DNA of 64,000 nucleotides from Undibacterium sp. YM2 (GTDB taxonomy: Bacteria > Pseudomonadota > Gammaproteobacteria > Burkholderiales > Burkholderiaceae_D): contig NZ_AP018441.1 of NCBI RefSeq assembly GCF_009937975.1, positions 2,542,001 to 2,606,000 on the forward strand, written 5' to 3'. Below, one piece after another: positions 1-9,875 of this stretch (position 1 is the first letter of the stretch; the number at the start of each line of letters is the position of its first letter). The notes beneath the pieces were generated by a model. The model worked only from the letters and a program-made list of their open reading frames with translations, had not been told where the DNA came from and did no database searches. The position numbers and the translations under genes are program-made.

Positions 1-702
1 ACCGATTCCCATCGGGGATTTTCGCTTTTGCAGAGTATGCTTTATCACTCCCAGGAAATCACGACGCAGTATTGGGTGACCCCATTATTGTTGTATATGT
101 ACCGCAATCCAGGCGAGAAGACAGAAACACAAGTCACAAAGGCAAAGCGCTATTTTGACTACCTTCGTCATCTCGACAATCACCTGCTAGGTTCTGCCGC
201 TAATGAGTCCCTGGTGATTAGAACTCGCTCATTTATGGAAAAGCCTTGGCAGCGGCGTAACTTGGTCCATAAAACTGAGTTGATAAGTGCGAAAGGGGTG
301 AAGTTTGCCCACTACTGGTTTTACAAATTAGAGTTTGTGCTTTGGTTTCAACGAACGCGTGAAACAGAGGGATGGAAGAAATTCCGTCTGACAGCAAAAA
401 GCTCGGTCGAACATATCTCTCCACAGACACCGACCGAAAGGGATAGTAATCAAGTTGATCAAGCGCTTGACTGCATAGGCAATCTAGCACTTGTTTCTCG
501 GAGTCTGAATTCAGAATATGGAAATTTGCCTTACAACGAGAAACGTCAACGGTTCCTCAACAAGAACAAGACGCGGATCGATTCGCTCAAGATGGATCTA
601 ATCTATGAGAACAAGCATTGGGGCGATAAGCAGGCGTTCGCTCATCAAAAGGAGATGATTGAGTGTCTAGAGAATTACTGCGGGAACACTCCAACGACAT
701 AA
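1..702 (+). CDS. GmrSD/DUF1524-type restriction protein, C-terminal part (5' end outside window)
   Basis: The frame is open from base 1, so this is the 3' part of a larger gene; a TTG at 28 is only the first possible start inside the window. The visible part holds the HNH-like DUF1524 signature: SVEHISPQ near residue 128, followed by IGNLALVSRSLNSEYGNLPYNEKR. The His-x-x-Pro element and the downstream N/K residues are the nuclease core of this family. Known members are GmrSD-type enzymes, which join a DUF262 (ParB-like NTPase) half to this nuclease half and restrict modified phage DNA. The DUF262 half would lie upstream and is not seen. Identification of the DUF1524 half is confident; modification-dependent restriction is inference. 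Confidence 0.8.
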   Translation, partial: TDSHRGFSLLQSMLYHSQEITTQYWVTPLLLYMYRNPGEKTETQVTKAKRYFDYLRHLDNHLLGSAANESLVIRTRSFMEKPWQRRNLVHKTELISAKGVKFAHYWFYKLEFVLWFQRTRETEGWKKFRLTAKSSVEHISPQTPTERDSNQVDQALDCIGNLALVSRSLNSEYGNLPYNEKRQRFLNKNKTRIDSLKMDLIYENKHWGDKQAFAHQKEMIECLENYCGNTPTT

Positions 703-724
703 GCAACGGTCGAATTATGCTGTT

Positions 725-912
725 TTAGGCAGTCCCATTGATCTGCTCCGCGACATGCATCCCGCCAGACACAGCATACCGAGCGTCTGCCCAAGCTTGC
801 ATCAAAGGACGACGCTGTTCCAGCAGATCAGTCCTGTGATAAGTTGCCTCAACCATATTTTCTACTTGATATGCAAGCGAGCGTTTAGCTGAATCATGAG
901 AATGGCCACTCT
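725..912 (-). pseudogene. 3' fragment of a tyrosine integrase gene
   Basis: The reading frame encodes only the last part of a P4-type tyrosine recombinase: ESGHS, then SLAYQVENMVEATYHRTDLLEQRRPLMQ, including the catalytic Tyr of the AYHR-type motif. The complete integrase at 12234-13448 has nearly the same segment (ESGHS, SLAHQVENKVEAAYHRTD, LLEQRRPLMQAW), and the DNA is visibly similar over about 125 bp (787-912 versus 12271-12400, same orientation). Upstream of ESGHS the match stops and an in-frame stop occurs within about 15 codons, so the N-terminal domain and the Arg and His-x-x-Arg parts are gone. It marks an old integration or deletion edge next to the dnaE2 3' end. Confidence 0.85.
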
Positions 913-1012
913 CAACAATAAGATCATGATTATCCAACGCAATGAGGCATTATGGGTTGTTGAATGGTTGTGGAATCCAGCGACGGAAACAAATGAAATG
1001 TAGCAGTAACAG

Positions 1013-4000
1013 CTAACAAAAATCCCGACTCCTAGTTTCCAGCTCCCCAACAGATGCGACAAATCCACCAGCCGCATCGCAATCAGATGTTTCACATTAT
1101 GTTGACTCTGCCAACGCCCATACACCCCAATGAGTGAAGCACCATAAATCTCCCTGCGAAACTGCTCAACGACACTCTGCCAGCAGATCACGTTGACATT
1201 CCCAGTCTCATCCTCAATCGTCAAAAACACCACGCCGTTCGCTGTCTGAGGCCGTTGTCGCACAATCACAATCCCGCATCCGCGTGCCAGCATGCCATCG
1301 GCACTGACATGCAGGACATTGGAACTCAGGAAACGCATTTTTTTTAGCTTCTCCCGCAGCAAAGCCAAGGGATGTCTTCCCAGCGTCAAGCCAAGACTGC
1401 GGTAATCCGCAACGATTGTTTCTCCTTCGCTTGGGGCAACCAGTTCGATGTGGTCTTCATGAACACTGGCATCTCGCAGCAGCCCCTTATCCGGGATGCT
1501 GACCGCCGATTGCCACATGGCTTGGCGTCTATTGCCTGCCAGAGATTCAAGAGCGTTGGCCTTGGCCAATGCCTGGATGTCATTTCTGTTCAGTCTGGCT
1601 CTGCTGGACAGGTCACTGACACTAGAGAATTGCTGAATTGCCCTGGCTTCTTCTATGCGCCAGGCAGCATCCTGTTTGAGACCACTGACATTGTTAAGGC
1701 CGAGCCTGACCGCTGGCTGCTTATTCGGTATAGGCTCCAGACTGGCATCCCAATTACTTATGCGTACATCTACCGGCCTGACGATGAGACCATGACGCTT
1801 GCCATCTTGAACCAAAGCTGACGCTGAGTAGAATCCCATTGGTAAGCTGTTTAACAGAGCGCAAAGGAATGCAGCAGGCTCATGGCATTTCAGCCAACTG
1901 CTTGCGTAGGCCAGTAAAGCAAAACTGGCCGCATGACTCTCTGGGAATCCATATTCAGCGAAGCCGCGTATCTGTCCTATGATGCCTACTGCAAATTCAG
2001 GCGCATATCCGCGCTCTTCCATACCTTCAGTGAGCTTTTGTTCAAACTGCTCCAGATTGCCTTTTTTCTTCCAGGCTGCCATGGCCCTTCGCAACGCATC
2101 GGCTTCACCGGCACTAAAGCCAGCCGCAACCATGGCAATTTGCATGACTTGTTCCTGGAAGATGGGCACACCTAATGTCCGGGACAGGACTTTTTCCATA
2201 TCCTTGCTAGGATAAGTCACTTCTTCCATGCCTTGTCTGCGGCGCAGATAAGGTTGGATCATGCCGCCCTGGATCGGGCCTGGCCGGATGATGGCAACTT
2301 CGATGACCAGATCATAGTAAGTCCGTGGCAGTAGTCTTGGTAGCATGGACATCTGGGCCCGGCTCTCTATCTGGAACACACCTACCGTATCCGCTGCACA
2401 GATCATGTCGTATGTGGCTGGGTCTTCAGCCGGGATGTCCGATAACTCAAACCGTTCACCGCGCTGTTCTGACACCAGGTCAAGTGCCCGCCGGATGCAA
2501 CTCAGCATGCCCAGGGCGAGGATATCAATCTTAAGGAGACCAATAGCGTCCAGGTCGTCTTTGTCCCACTGAACGACGCTACGGTTTTCCATGGCAGCGT
2601 TTTCTATGGGAACCAGACGGGAGAGTTTTTCATGGGAGATGACAAAACCTCCCGGATGCTGGGACATGTGGCGCGGGAACTTCATCATCTTGTCAGCGAT
2701 ATCGGACCACTTCTGGGCTATGTCTGACTCAGGATCGAAGCCACAGTCTGTCATGCGTTGTGCCAGGTTAGCGCTGCTCCAGCCATGGCGCGCTTTGGTG
2801 ACTTTTTCTACAACAGACAGATCGATGCCCAAAGCTTTGCCAACATCACGCAGTACACTCTTTGGGCGGTAAGAGATGATCACGGCAGTCAGTGCCGCTC
2901 TCAGCCGTCCATACTTGTTGTAGATGTACTGAATCACTTCTTCACGCCGCTGATGTTCGAAGTCCACGTCTATGTCCGGCGGTTCGTTGCGCTCTTTTGA
3001 GATGAAGCGCTCAAACAGCATGGTTCCACGTGCCGGGTCCACCTCGGTGATGCCTAGGCAATAGCAGACAGTCGAATTGGCGGCGCTGCCACGCCCCTGG
3101 CAGAGAATGTTCTGACTGCGGGCGAAGCGCACGATGTCATACACCGTCAAGAAATAAGGTTCGTACTTGAGGTCCTCAATCAGCTTCAGTTCATATTCGA
3201 GCTGGAATTGCACAGTTTCGGGAATGCCAGCCGGGAAACGCCAGTTGGCACCTATATAGCTTTCGCGGCGCAAATAGCTTGTGACGGTTTCGCCTGCCGG
3301 AACAAATTCCTCGGGATACTCATACTTCAGTTCATCCAGGGAGAAGGTACACAGTCTGGCAACCCGCAAGGTTTCATCCAGTGCCTCCCGGTTATACAGG
3401 TTGCCGATGCGCAGCCGCGAGCGCAGGTGTTGTTCAGCATTGGATGCCAGTCGGTATCCGCATTGAGAGATTGGCAGTCCATGGCGGATCGCGGTCATGG
3501 TGTCTTGCACAGGTTTATAAGAGCGTACATGCATGCACACGTCACCTGTCGCCACTACGGGTAAGCCGTATTGTTCAGAAACAGCATAGACCACATCCTT
3601 GTGCCTGTCGTCCTTGGACCGGTTGTGCAGGCTCAACGCGATGCGGGCACGGCCTGGGCAGGTATGTACCAGCCAGGCTGCCTGCAATGCCAGTGTGCTG
3701 GCATCTACCCCATAGGTAGGGGCCAGGATCAATTGGCAGTCTGGCATGCCCTTTAAATGTACCAGGTCGCCTTTGGGATGGGCGATGTCCTCTGGCCTGA
3801 TCAGGTAAGTACCTTTTTCTGCACGGGTACGACCGACCGTGATCAATTCGCACAGGTTCCCGTAGCCATTCTTGTTCATCGCCAGGATAATGAGATTGAA
3901 GGCTGGGGTATGGTTCTCTGGCGTCACCAGCATCTGGCTACCGATGATCAGGTGCAAGCCTAGCTTTTTGGCTTCCACGTGTGCTTTGACGACACCGGAG

Positions 4001-4152
4001 ACACTGCATTCATCCGTGATGGCAATGGCCTGGTAGTCCAGTTTCGCTGCACGCTGGATCATGTCTTCCGGCGATGAGGCTCCGCGCAGGAAACTGTAGT
4101 GTGTAAAGGTCTGGAGCTCGGCATAAGCCGGTAGTAAAGATGAGGTCAGCAT
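1013..4152 (-). CDS. dnaE2: Error-prone DNA polymerase DnaE2 (ImuC), with apparent 1-base frameshift near the 3' end
   Basis: C-family polymerase III alpha-like polymerase for SOS translesion synthesis, working with ImuA and ImuB. The start MLTSSLLPAYAELQTFTHYSFLRGASSPEDM is the family's PHP domain beginning; PPDIDVDFEHQRREEV and GVFQIESRAQMSMLPRL are polymerase-core motifs, and an OB-fold region follows near the C-terminus. As written, the frame runs past ...DLSHLLGS into unrelated residues and stops at 862. Adding one G to the run read as CCCC at 1045-1048 restores a family-like tail (LLGELETRSRDFC) with a stop at 1013, so 1013 is given as the real end. It is the last gene of imuA-imuB-dnaE2, 6 bp after imuB, and LexA control is likely through the box at 6350. 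Confidence 0.93.
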
Positions 4153-4158
4153 GGCAAC

Positions 4159-5628
4159 TCACGCAAATAAGCCGTGCAAAAACCAGCGCGGGTCCGAGGT
4201 CCGCTCAAGGTAGACCCAGTAACATGTTGCATCACTGCCCTGGGCAACGTAGTAGTCACGTGCTGCCATGGCATTGTCGAACCAGCCGCTTTCTATCCGT
4301 TCGGGCCCTTTAATCAGCTTGAGGGGCGAGTTGTAGAATGGACGGTCATCACGCATCAAGAGCTGAATGGGATTTTCTAATACCCAGAATGGCCGCTCCA
4401 GGTCGATAGAATCCGATTCTTGCTTGGCACATTTAGTAGAGACCGGCACCCAGCAATTGGCACGCTCAGGGCGATGGTCAGCTAATGGCGTTAGCTTCAG
4501 CACATTCTCTTTACCCAGGCGAGCGACCAGTAACTCCAACAGGCGGTTGTGATCCTCCTGCGAACCACCAGGCTCAGGGAATAAGGAATCGGTTGGCGGC
4601 AACATATCGACCAGTTGCAGGACTTCCAATCTGAGGGCAATGACGGGAGCCACCAGCTCAAGTCTTCCCAGTCTCTCTTTTAACAGGCGGATCAGGTGAT
4701 CTTCGTGCCATGCCGGTTCGGCCAGACTGATTTCGAGAACGGAAGGCGCTATGGCCGCACGACCACGCTCATGTTCCAGGAAGAACACAAAACAGGAAAC
4801 AGCCTTTTGCAGTGACACCAGCCAGCCGACCAGTTGCAATAACAGGCGCTCGGAGCCAAACAGCAGTGCCTCCGCATGCTCAATACGGTCATGTGTCTCC
4901 ATCCGGGCAGAGAAGGTCAAGGGCGTCTTGATCCATTCAAACAGTTCCGGTGCCATGCCAAAGGCTTTATCCATGGCTTCCAACAAGAGCTTGTTGGTAC
5001 GCCTCTGCAATCCTGCCCTTGGCAGCTTGCGTAGCTGACCAATGGTGTCACAGCCTATGCCTTGCAGCCATTCAAAGTGCTCGTGGGCAGATGGCAGAAG
5101 CAATACAGGCAGACGGTCCAGCAATCTCTCCATGGTGCCAGTCTGAACGACACGCCTGACCTGCCCATATTTCTTACTGAACGGTACTCTGGAGAGCAGC
5201 CATGCACCCATGGCTGTGGGGGCAGTGGCCATGGTCGCGGTAAATCCCAGCATGCGCACACACTTCTTGATCTGCCTGCAAATAGCCCGTGGGCCACGGA
5301 ACAGACTCAGACTGGCAGTAACGTCCATCAGGACACAGAAGTCATCAGCGTAGGTGACTTCAGGGGTGAACCGCAATAGCGCCATCGCGATGGCGTTGAA
5401 GGCTATGTCTTCCTTGTGCAGATCACGATCTATCATAATCGCGTCGGGTACGACTGCAGCAACGCCGCTGCGCCGCATTGCAGGACGCACGCCGGCAACT
5501 GCCGCCTCCCGGCTTGCAGTCAGGACACGGTCTTGTTCCATTAATACATAGGGACCAGGCTCAGACCAGGATGGTCTGATTGCTTCCAGTGGCAAGAATC
5601 GCAGGTGCAGGCAAATCCACATGCGCAT
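4159..5628 (-). CDS. imuB: ImuB, Y-family polymerase-like subunit of the SOS mutasome
   Basis: Catalytically inactive Y-family-like protein that bridges DnaE2 to the sliding clamp. The start chosen is the ATG at 5628 (MRMWICLHLRFLPLEAI), because homologs begin with this WICLHLPxLPLE-type segment; the longer frame adds 35 unrelated residues. The sequence then has VLTASREAAVAGVRPAMRRS and YADDFCVLMDVTASLSLF, the palm-like region, and helix-hairpin-helix-type residues around LQGIGCDTIGQLRKLPRAGL. The 5' end overlaps imuA by 68 bp and the 3' end lies 6 bp before dnaE2, which indicates one transcript. About 489 aa, normal for the family. Confidence 0.93.
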   Translation of the reverse strand: MRMWICLHLRFLPLEAIRPSWSEPGPYVLMEQDRVLTASREAAVAGVRPAMRRSGVAAVVPDAIMIDRDLHKEDIAFNAIAMALLRFTPEVTYADDFCVLMDVTASLSLFRGPRAICRQIKKCVRMLGFTATMATAPTAMGAWLLSRVPFSKKYGQVRRVVQTGTMERLLDRLPVLLLPSAHEHFEWLQGIGCDTIGQLRKLPRAGLQRRTNKLLLEAMDKAFGMAPELFEWIKTPLTFSARMETHDRIEHAEALLFGSERLLLQLVGWLVSLQKAVSCFVFFLEHERGRAAIAPSVLEISLAEPAWHEDHLIRLLKERLGRLELVAPVIALRLEVLQLVDMLPPTDSLFPEPGGSQEDHNRLLELLVARLGKENVLKLTPLADHRPERANCWVPVSTKCAKQESDSIDLERPFWVLENPIQLLMRDDRPFYNSPLKLIKGPERIESGWFDNAMAARDYYVAQGSDATCYWVYLERTSDPRWFLHGLFA

Positions 5629-6307
5629 GATCGTGTTCCGTTGAGTTGTTGTGGCGACTGACAGGCATGTCAGGCAGGTTAATGAAATGGATAAGGTCTG
5701 AATGTGGTCCTTGCCGTTTGACGATTTCCACATTGATACCCGATCGCGCCGGTCGAAGAGCTAAACGCAAAGGTGCCGGAGAAGTATCTCTTTGCGCTGA
5801 CACTGGACGCATGAGAAAGAAATATGTGTCGGTTGTCTGTGCTGCCAGGTTCAATCGTCGCAAGGCTTCAGCACGGATATTTGCTTGCCAGAGCAGTACT
5901 GCACCGCAACTGCCGTTCTTCAAAATTTGCTCGGTGGTCCACAGGGCATCGGCGGTGGTTTTGGCTTTGAGCCACATGAGCCGTTCTGCGGGCAGGTTCC
6001 AGCTTTGGCATGTCAGGCCATTGGGGGCATGGGGTGGCTGGATCAAGGCGATGCGCTGTGATCTGGCTATCGCTGCCAGAGCTGGCTTCAAGAGCTGCAT
6101 TTCGCCGATGCCTGCCTGCTGGACCAACAGCTCGATCAAAGATGAGCGTGGCCAGCCTTCATTGGGTAACTCTGCATCCAGTTCTTTGAAACCAGATGAA
6201 AGCGTCGACGCTTTATAGACAGCCATCTCGCTGGCCCGCCAGATGGCGTGCGGCATTTTGCCTAGCACACTGGATAGATTTGGCGGGATTGGTGACTGGG
6301 CAATCAT
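5561..6307 (-). CDS. imuA: ImuA, RecA/SulA-like protein of the SOS mutagenesis cassette
   Basis: First gene of the imuA-imuB-dnaE2 operon. The start is placed at the ATG at 6307 (MIAQSPIPPNLSSVLGK), leaving 42 bp to the LexA box; the longer frame upstream would run through that box. Family features: HAIWRASEM followed by STLSSGFKELDAELPNEGWPRSSLIELL, the RecA-like entry region without a proper Walker A motif, then IALIQPPHAPNGLTCQSWNLP and the DALWTTEQILKNGSCGAVLLW segment. ImuA homologs bind ImuB and help activate translesion synthesis; details of its action here are by analogy. Confidence 0.9.
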   Translation of the reverse strand: MIAQSPIPPNLSSVLGKMPHAIWRASEMAVYKASTLSSGFKELDAELPNEGWPRSSLIELLVQQAGIGEMQLLKPALAAIARSQRIALIQPPHAPNGLTCQSWNLPAERLMWLKAKTTADALWTTEQILKNGSCGAVLLWQANIRAEALRRLNLAAQTTDTYFFLMRPVSAQRDTSPAPLRLALRPARSGINVEIVKRQGPHSDLIHFINLPDMPVSRHNNSTEHDHAHVDLPAPAILATGSNQTILV

Positions 6308-6349
6308 GATTTTGTTGCTGACGAAATAATTTTTTGGATTGGAAAAATA

Positions 6350-6365
6350 CTGAATTAATGTACAG
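6350..6365 (-). promoter_or_regulatory. LexA (SOS) box of imuA-imuB-dnaE2
   Basis: On the minus strand the sequence reads CTGTACATTAATTCAG, which is CTG-N10-CAG and close to the LexA consensus CTGT-N8-ACAG (one mismatch in the right half). It lies 42 bp before the imuA ATG in an A+T-rich stretch, the expected operator position for the DNA-damage-induced mutagenesis cassette. Confidence 0.85.
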
Positions 6366-6649
6366 TATATGCACAAAAAAATTAAATGTCATCTTCATTT
6401 CCGTTTGTTGATTTCTTGAAAATGAAGGTGGTTGGGGAGAGATTTTCCGCTATGCCAAGTTAACGGATCATTTTTGCAACGATTTAACAATTATTTAAAT
6501 ATCTAGCTTTATTTATAATTTTTGTAAAAAAATAAGAAGATATTATTCAATTAGTTACAACCCAATTCATCCGTCACCAACATATGCTGGAAATTGTTTA
6601 TGACGGCATCTCTGGTTGACTTTGCTTGTCCTTCACAGATAGGAAAATA
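6366..6649. other. A+T-rich intergenic region between imuA and the next plus-strand gene
   Basis: No gene is visible. The stretch holds the divergent promoter area for imuA (minus) and for the small exported protein at 6650 (plus). It includes long A/T runs around 6480-6560 and an AGGA ribosome-binding sequence just before 6650. Confidence 0.5.
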
Positions 6650-6934
6650 ATGAAAACTTCGATTCTGAATGTAATGTTGTTGGGGCTGATCATGACAAGT
6701 TCGATCGCATGGGCAGACAACAAAGCAACCTGCGATGCTGGCAAAGGCAGCTATGTCACAGGAAAAGTGACATCTGCGCCAAAGTTTAAGAGTGGAAAAT
6801 TTCTCAAGGGTGTCGAACTTTCGCACACCCATCTCAACGTGAAAGTAGACGGCACTGGCGATATCTATGACGTTGCTATCGATAACGTGTTTGCGACGGG
6901 CTATGTGAAAAACATGAAAAAGGTGAGTGTGTAG
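6650..6934 (+). CDS. Small exported protein of unknown function
   Basis: About 94 aa. It starts at the ATG at 6650 (MKTSILNVMLLGL), preceded by AGGAAAATA; the longer frame from 6626 has no better signal. A hydrophobic signal peptide ends at SSIAWA-DNKATC, leaving a mature periplasmic protein of about 70 residues with a single Cys and a beta-rich look (SYVTGKVTSAPKFKSGKFLKGVELSHTHL). No family was recognised. Only 8 bp separate it from the next gene, so the two are probably co-transcribed. Confidence 0.7.
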   Translation: MKTSILNVMLLGLIMTSSIAWADNKATCDAGKGSYVTGKVTSAPKFKSGKFLKGVELSHTHLNVKVDGTGDIYDVAIDNVFATGYVKNMKKVSV

Positions 6935-6942
6935 CTCTTTTG

Positions 6943-7542
6943 ATGAAAGACAAACCTATGGCGCGAGCTTACATTATGGTTGTATTAGTAACAACTATTC
7001 TCTTTGGAACGCAAATATGTATAGCGAGTCCTCACAAGCAGATTGATCTTCGCAATCAAACCGATGCGGATGGAGAATACACAGTCTCAATTTGTTCGCG
7101 CCCCTCACCAGGCCCCGAAGGCTTGCCTGGGCACATGTTTGTCGCATACAGCTTCAAGCCCACTGATCAAGATCGAAAAGTGATTGCATTAGGCTACACG
7201 ACTAGAGCAGGACTCATCCAAGGGGTTTTGTCGTTCAGCGCGCTGCTCACTATGCCTAGCGGATATCTCGGAGAAGAGAATTTCACGCACATGGAGGAGC
7301 AGTGTCTTGAGCTCCTCGTAAACAAAAATGACTTTGATCATGCATGGTCAATTGCTCAGCCGTTCTATAATTTACCAGCACTAAGTTCGGTGCAATACGC
7401 TGGAATCTATTCATTAACGAATAATGACTGCGAAACATTCGCAACTCAGGTTGCTCGAACCTTTAATAGCCTTGTAGTGCCTCAAAGGAAAATCCTCGAC
7501 CTACCAGAGGCCTACGTTCGAAAGCTCATTGACGCCAACTAG
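6943..7542 (+). CDS. Exported protein with a possible permuted papain-like (NlpC/P60-like) fold
   Basis: About 199 aa; the ATGs at 6943 and 6958 are both possible. The N-terminus has a hydrophobic segment (AYIMVVLVTTILFGTQICIAS) that looks like a signal peptide. The mature part has LPGHMFVAYSF near residue 63 and NNDCETFATQVARTF near residue 165. A His in an early strand and a later Asn-x-Cys with aromatic neighbours is the order expected in permuted NlpC/P60-like peptidases and lipid-modifying relatives. This is a motif-level impression, not a firm family call. Its neighbour at 6650 is also exported and probably in the same operon. Confidence 0.6.
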   Translation: MKDKPMARAYIMVVLVTTILFGTQICIASPHKQIDLRNQTDADGEYTVSICSRPSPGPEGLPGHMFVAYSFKPTDQDRKVIALGYTTRAGLIQGVLSFSALLTMPSGYLGEENFTHMEEQCLELLVNKNDFDHAWSIAQPFYNLPALSSVQYAGIYSLTNNDCETFATQVARTFNSLVVPQRKILDLPEAYVRKLIDAN

Positions 7543-7700
7543 TTAAGCAGCGACATGTGTCGCTGATAAGTAAGCGCATTGAATTAAATTCGATAGATGA
7601 GAGTAGCTTTACTTTATGGACACAAAATTATTTACACCCTCCGAGGGACGCTCATATTCCAAAAAATCAAGTTTGTATTAATTGGAATTCTGGCTTATTT

Positions 7701-9875
7701 CTAATTGAATCCAGGCAGCATGTCTGATGTGACTGAGAAAACTGCCCCGACGTAGTTTTGATCTATCGTAAAATCGGCCGTATCATACGATACCAATCCC
7801 TGTACTCTAAATGACCACGCGTTTGCATCATTGGGCTTAATCCATTGAAGATCTCGTTTTCCATTTGGACCACAGCTTCGCAAGTCAACAACCTTGGATG
7901 GTAGTTTCGACTGATTCGAGATATTGATTGGGGTAATGGTAAGTAACGCCTTCGTAAAAGGCTGGTTGCTACTCGTATAGACCGACGGTAATTCGCATTG
8001 GACACTCACCCCAAGTGTTAAATCATTTTGAATAAAGTCAAAATAGGCAGCTTCAATCGAATCGTTTGCGGCGGAAGTATCGAATACAAACTGAACCACG
8101 TCTGCAACGGTTACTGCTTGACCAAAACACTCCGTGAGTGAAATCGATGCCTTTGCGGCGATTTTGCACGTCGATATTGCCTTATTCAAGAGTTGCTTGC
8201 CTGAGTTATTTTGAGTAACTGCAAATGAGATGGAAACAGTCTCGTCGCTCGTATTTAGTATTTGATCATTCACCAAACGCATCGGGAGAACGCCAACATG
8301 AGACTGTAGACGAACGATCACCTGAATTTCAGTAAAGGAGTCACGCTGCTGTGCACTTCTTTTGATCCTCAATGTCACTGGAATCCCGGTCAAACTACGC
8401 ATTTGATGAAGTATTAAAGCTGCTCTGCTTCTTGGCATAGTGAGACTGATTGAAAGATCACTGCCTACTCGCCATGCTGTCGCTGTGCCCTCCTGCCAAG
8501 CTGCCGAATCAATAGCTACGTCGAGTGCCTCCAAAGCGTTCACATTGGTTGAAACTACATCCTCAGAGCGAGATGTAGCCAAGACGACTGCGGGATCTAC
8601 AAGCAATGTCCCCAAAACCGTGACAATTAGATTCCCAGACGGATCAACTTGGACACTTCCTTTTTGCCGCACTCCATCGACTGCACTGAACCTTGGTGTA
8701 ATGTGGGTGGGGGCGGGCGCGCGTGCCAGTGATACAAGATCATTGATCACCGTTCCGCTCGAAAGGAATTCAAAACTTTGGGGATTGGTTGGGATAGTGG
8801 TTCTAAAGATAGATCCAAAACGAGCTCGATCAGAAATAGCGGCGTCGATAGTCTGTAGTCCCTCGGCAGAGACGCCAACGCCAACGTCAACAATTGGTTT
8901 GTACTTACTTAAATAGGAATAAAATTTAAGCGCTTCCTGCCATCGTTGTTGATCCATTGCTTGCTTGGCCGCAGCCAAAATTGAAGGGAGCGCACTTGTC
9001 TCCCATGCCTTGATCCAATCTCCGAGCGCACTGCCGTTACTATCCGCACATTCAGGCAGTGTCAGGCGTTGAAGCGTTCCACTAACAGGCGCTGGAATCT
9101 TTACATTATTTGCCACATTGACTGCCCCCTTGAGACCCTCACGTAGACGCTCATAGGAGTTTCTCTCAGGATGGTTGCGAGCATCCCAATAAGGCTTCAA
9201 GTTGGCATACTCTCCAACCCAGAAACTGTCGGAAACGGACATTTGCGAGCTGGGGAAATCGTCTTCTGAATATTGAGCATTGAGCGCAGAGAGAGCTGCT
9301 TGGATTTGATTGAGGCCTGTGCTAACAGCGGTCGGGCCTGCTTGGGTATTTACAACTATTGATGACCCTGCCACTGTAGACGTAGCGTTCACAGCTGCCT
9401 GCCCGCATACATTGAAATTGAGGCCAACCTGAGGTGCAGTCGGCGCTTTGTAAAATGGAAAAAGGGTAGACATGCCGTACTTAAATCCAAATAGAGGGTA
9501 CCCATTTTGCCCTGGAGATCGGTAAGCAAATATTGTTAATGACGCAGATTGATCGACATCCACGTCATCAACAAATAGATGGACGTCTATAAGGTTATTG
9601 GCGCCATCAACACTAATAGACGTGTCCGCTGCGGCACCAATACGCCTACCAATTAAGATCAAACGTCTGGTCTTGGGACTAACCGTAATTCGAACATTGC
9701 CTGTGGGTTTCCAGTCGAGAAATCCAAGTACCGCAGTCTCCGTATCTGGGAATGGAATGAATACTGTAGCGTCATTAGAAACGAACCGTGCGACCGTCTG
9801 CGCGGTGGCGTGACCAGTGAGCAACTGCATCACGAGAGGCAGAATAATGGCCCACTGTATTTTAAAAGCTAACAT
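7701..9875 (-). CDS. Large exported protein of unknown function (724 aa), second gene of a two-gene unit
   Basis: The N-terminal signal peptide (MLAFKIQWAIILPLVMQLLTGHATAQ) is followed by about 700 residues rich in short beta-type segments, Ser/Thr/Val and few Cys. No catalytic motif or known domain was recognised. A helical stretch near residues 295-330 (LPSILAAAKQAMDQQRWQEALKFYSYLSKY) resembles one helical-repeat unit. The start overlaps the end of the upstream gene (9869-11727) by 7 bp, so the two are translationally coupled. Both carry signal peptides, suggesting a secreted or periplasmic complex; function is unknown. Confidence 0.75.
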   Translation of the reverse strand: MLAFKIQWAIILPLVMQLLTGHATAQTVARFVSNDATVFIPFPDTETAVLGFLDWKPTGNVRITVSPKTRRLILIGRRIGAAADTSISVDGANNLIDVHLFVDDVDVDQSASLTIFAYRSPGQNGYPLFGFKYGMSTLFPFYKAPTAPQVGLNFNVCGQAAVNATSTVAGSSIVVNTQAGPTAVSTGLNQIQAALSALNAQYSEDDFPSSQMSVSDSFWVGEYANLKPYWDARNHPERNSYERLREGLKGAVNVANNVKIPAPVSGTLQRLTLPECADSNGSALGDWIKAWETSALPSILAAAKQAMDQQRWQEALKFYSYLSKYKPIVDVGVGVSAEGLQTIDAAISDRARFGSIFRTTIPTNPQSFEFLSSGTVINDLVSLARAPAPTHITPRFSAVDGVRQKGSVQVDPSGNLIVTVLGTLLVDPAVVLATSRSEDVVSTNVNALEALDVAIDSAAWQEGTATAWRVGSDLSISLTMPRSRAALILHQMRSLTGIPVTLRIKRSAQQRDSFTEIQVIVRLQSHVGVLPMRLVNDQILNTSDETVSISFAVTQNNSGKQLLNKAISTCKIAAKASISLTECFGQAVTVADVVQFVFDTSAANDSIEAAYFDFIQNDLTLGVSVQCELPSVYTSSNQPFTKALLTITPINISNQSKLPSKVVDLRSCGPNGKRDLQWIKPNDANAWSFRVQGLVSYDTADFTIDQNYVGAVFSVTSDMLPGFN

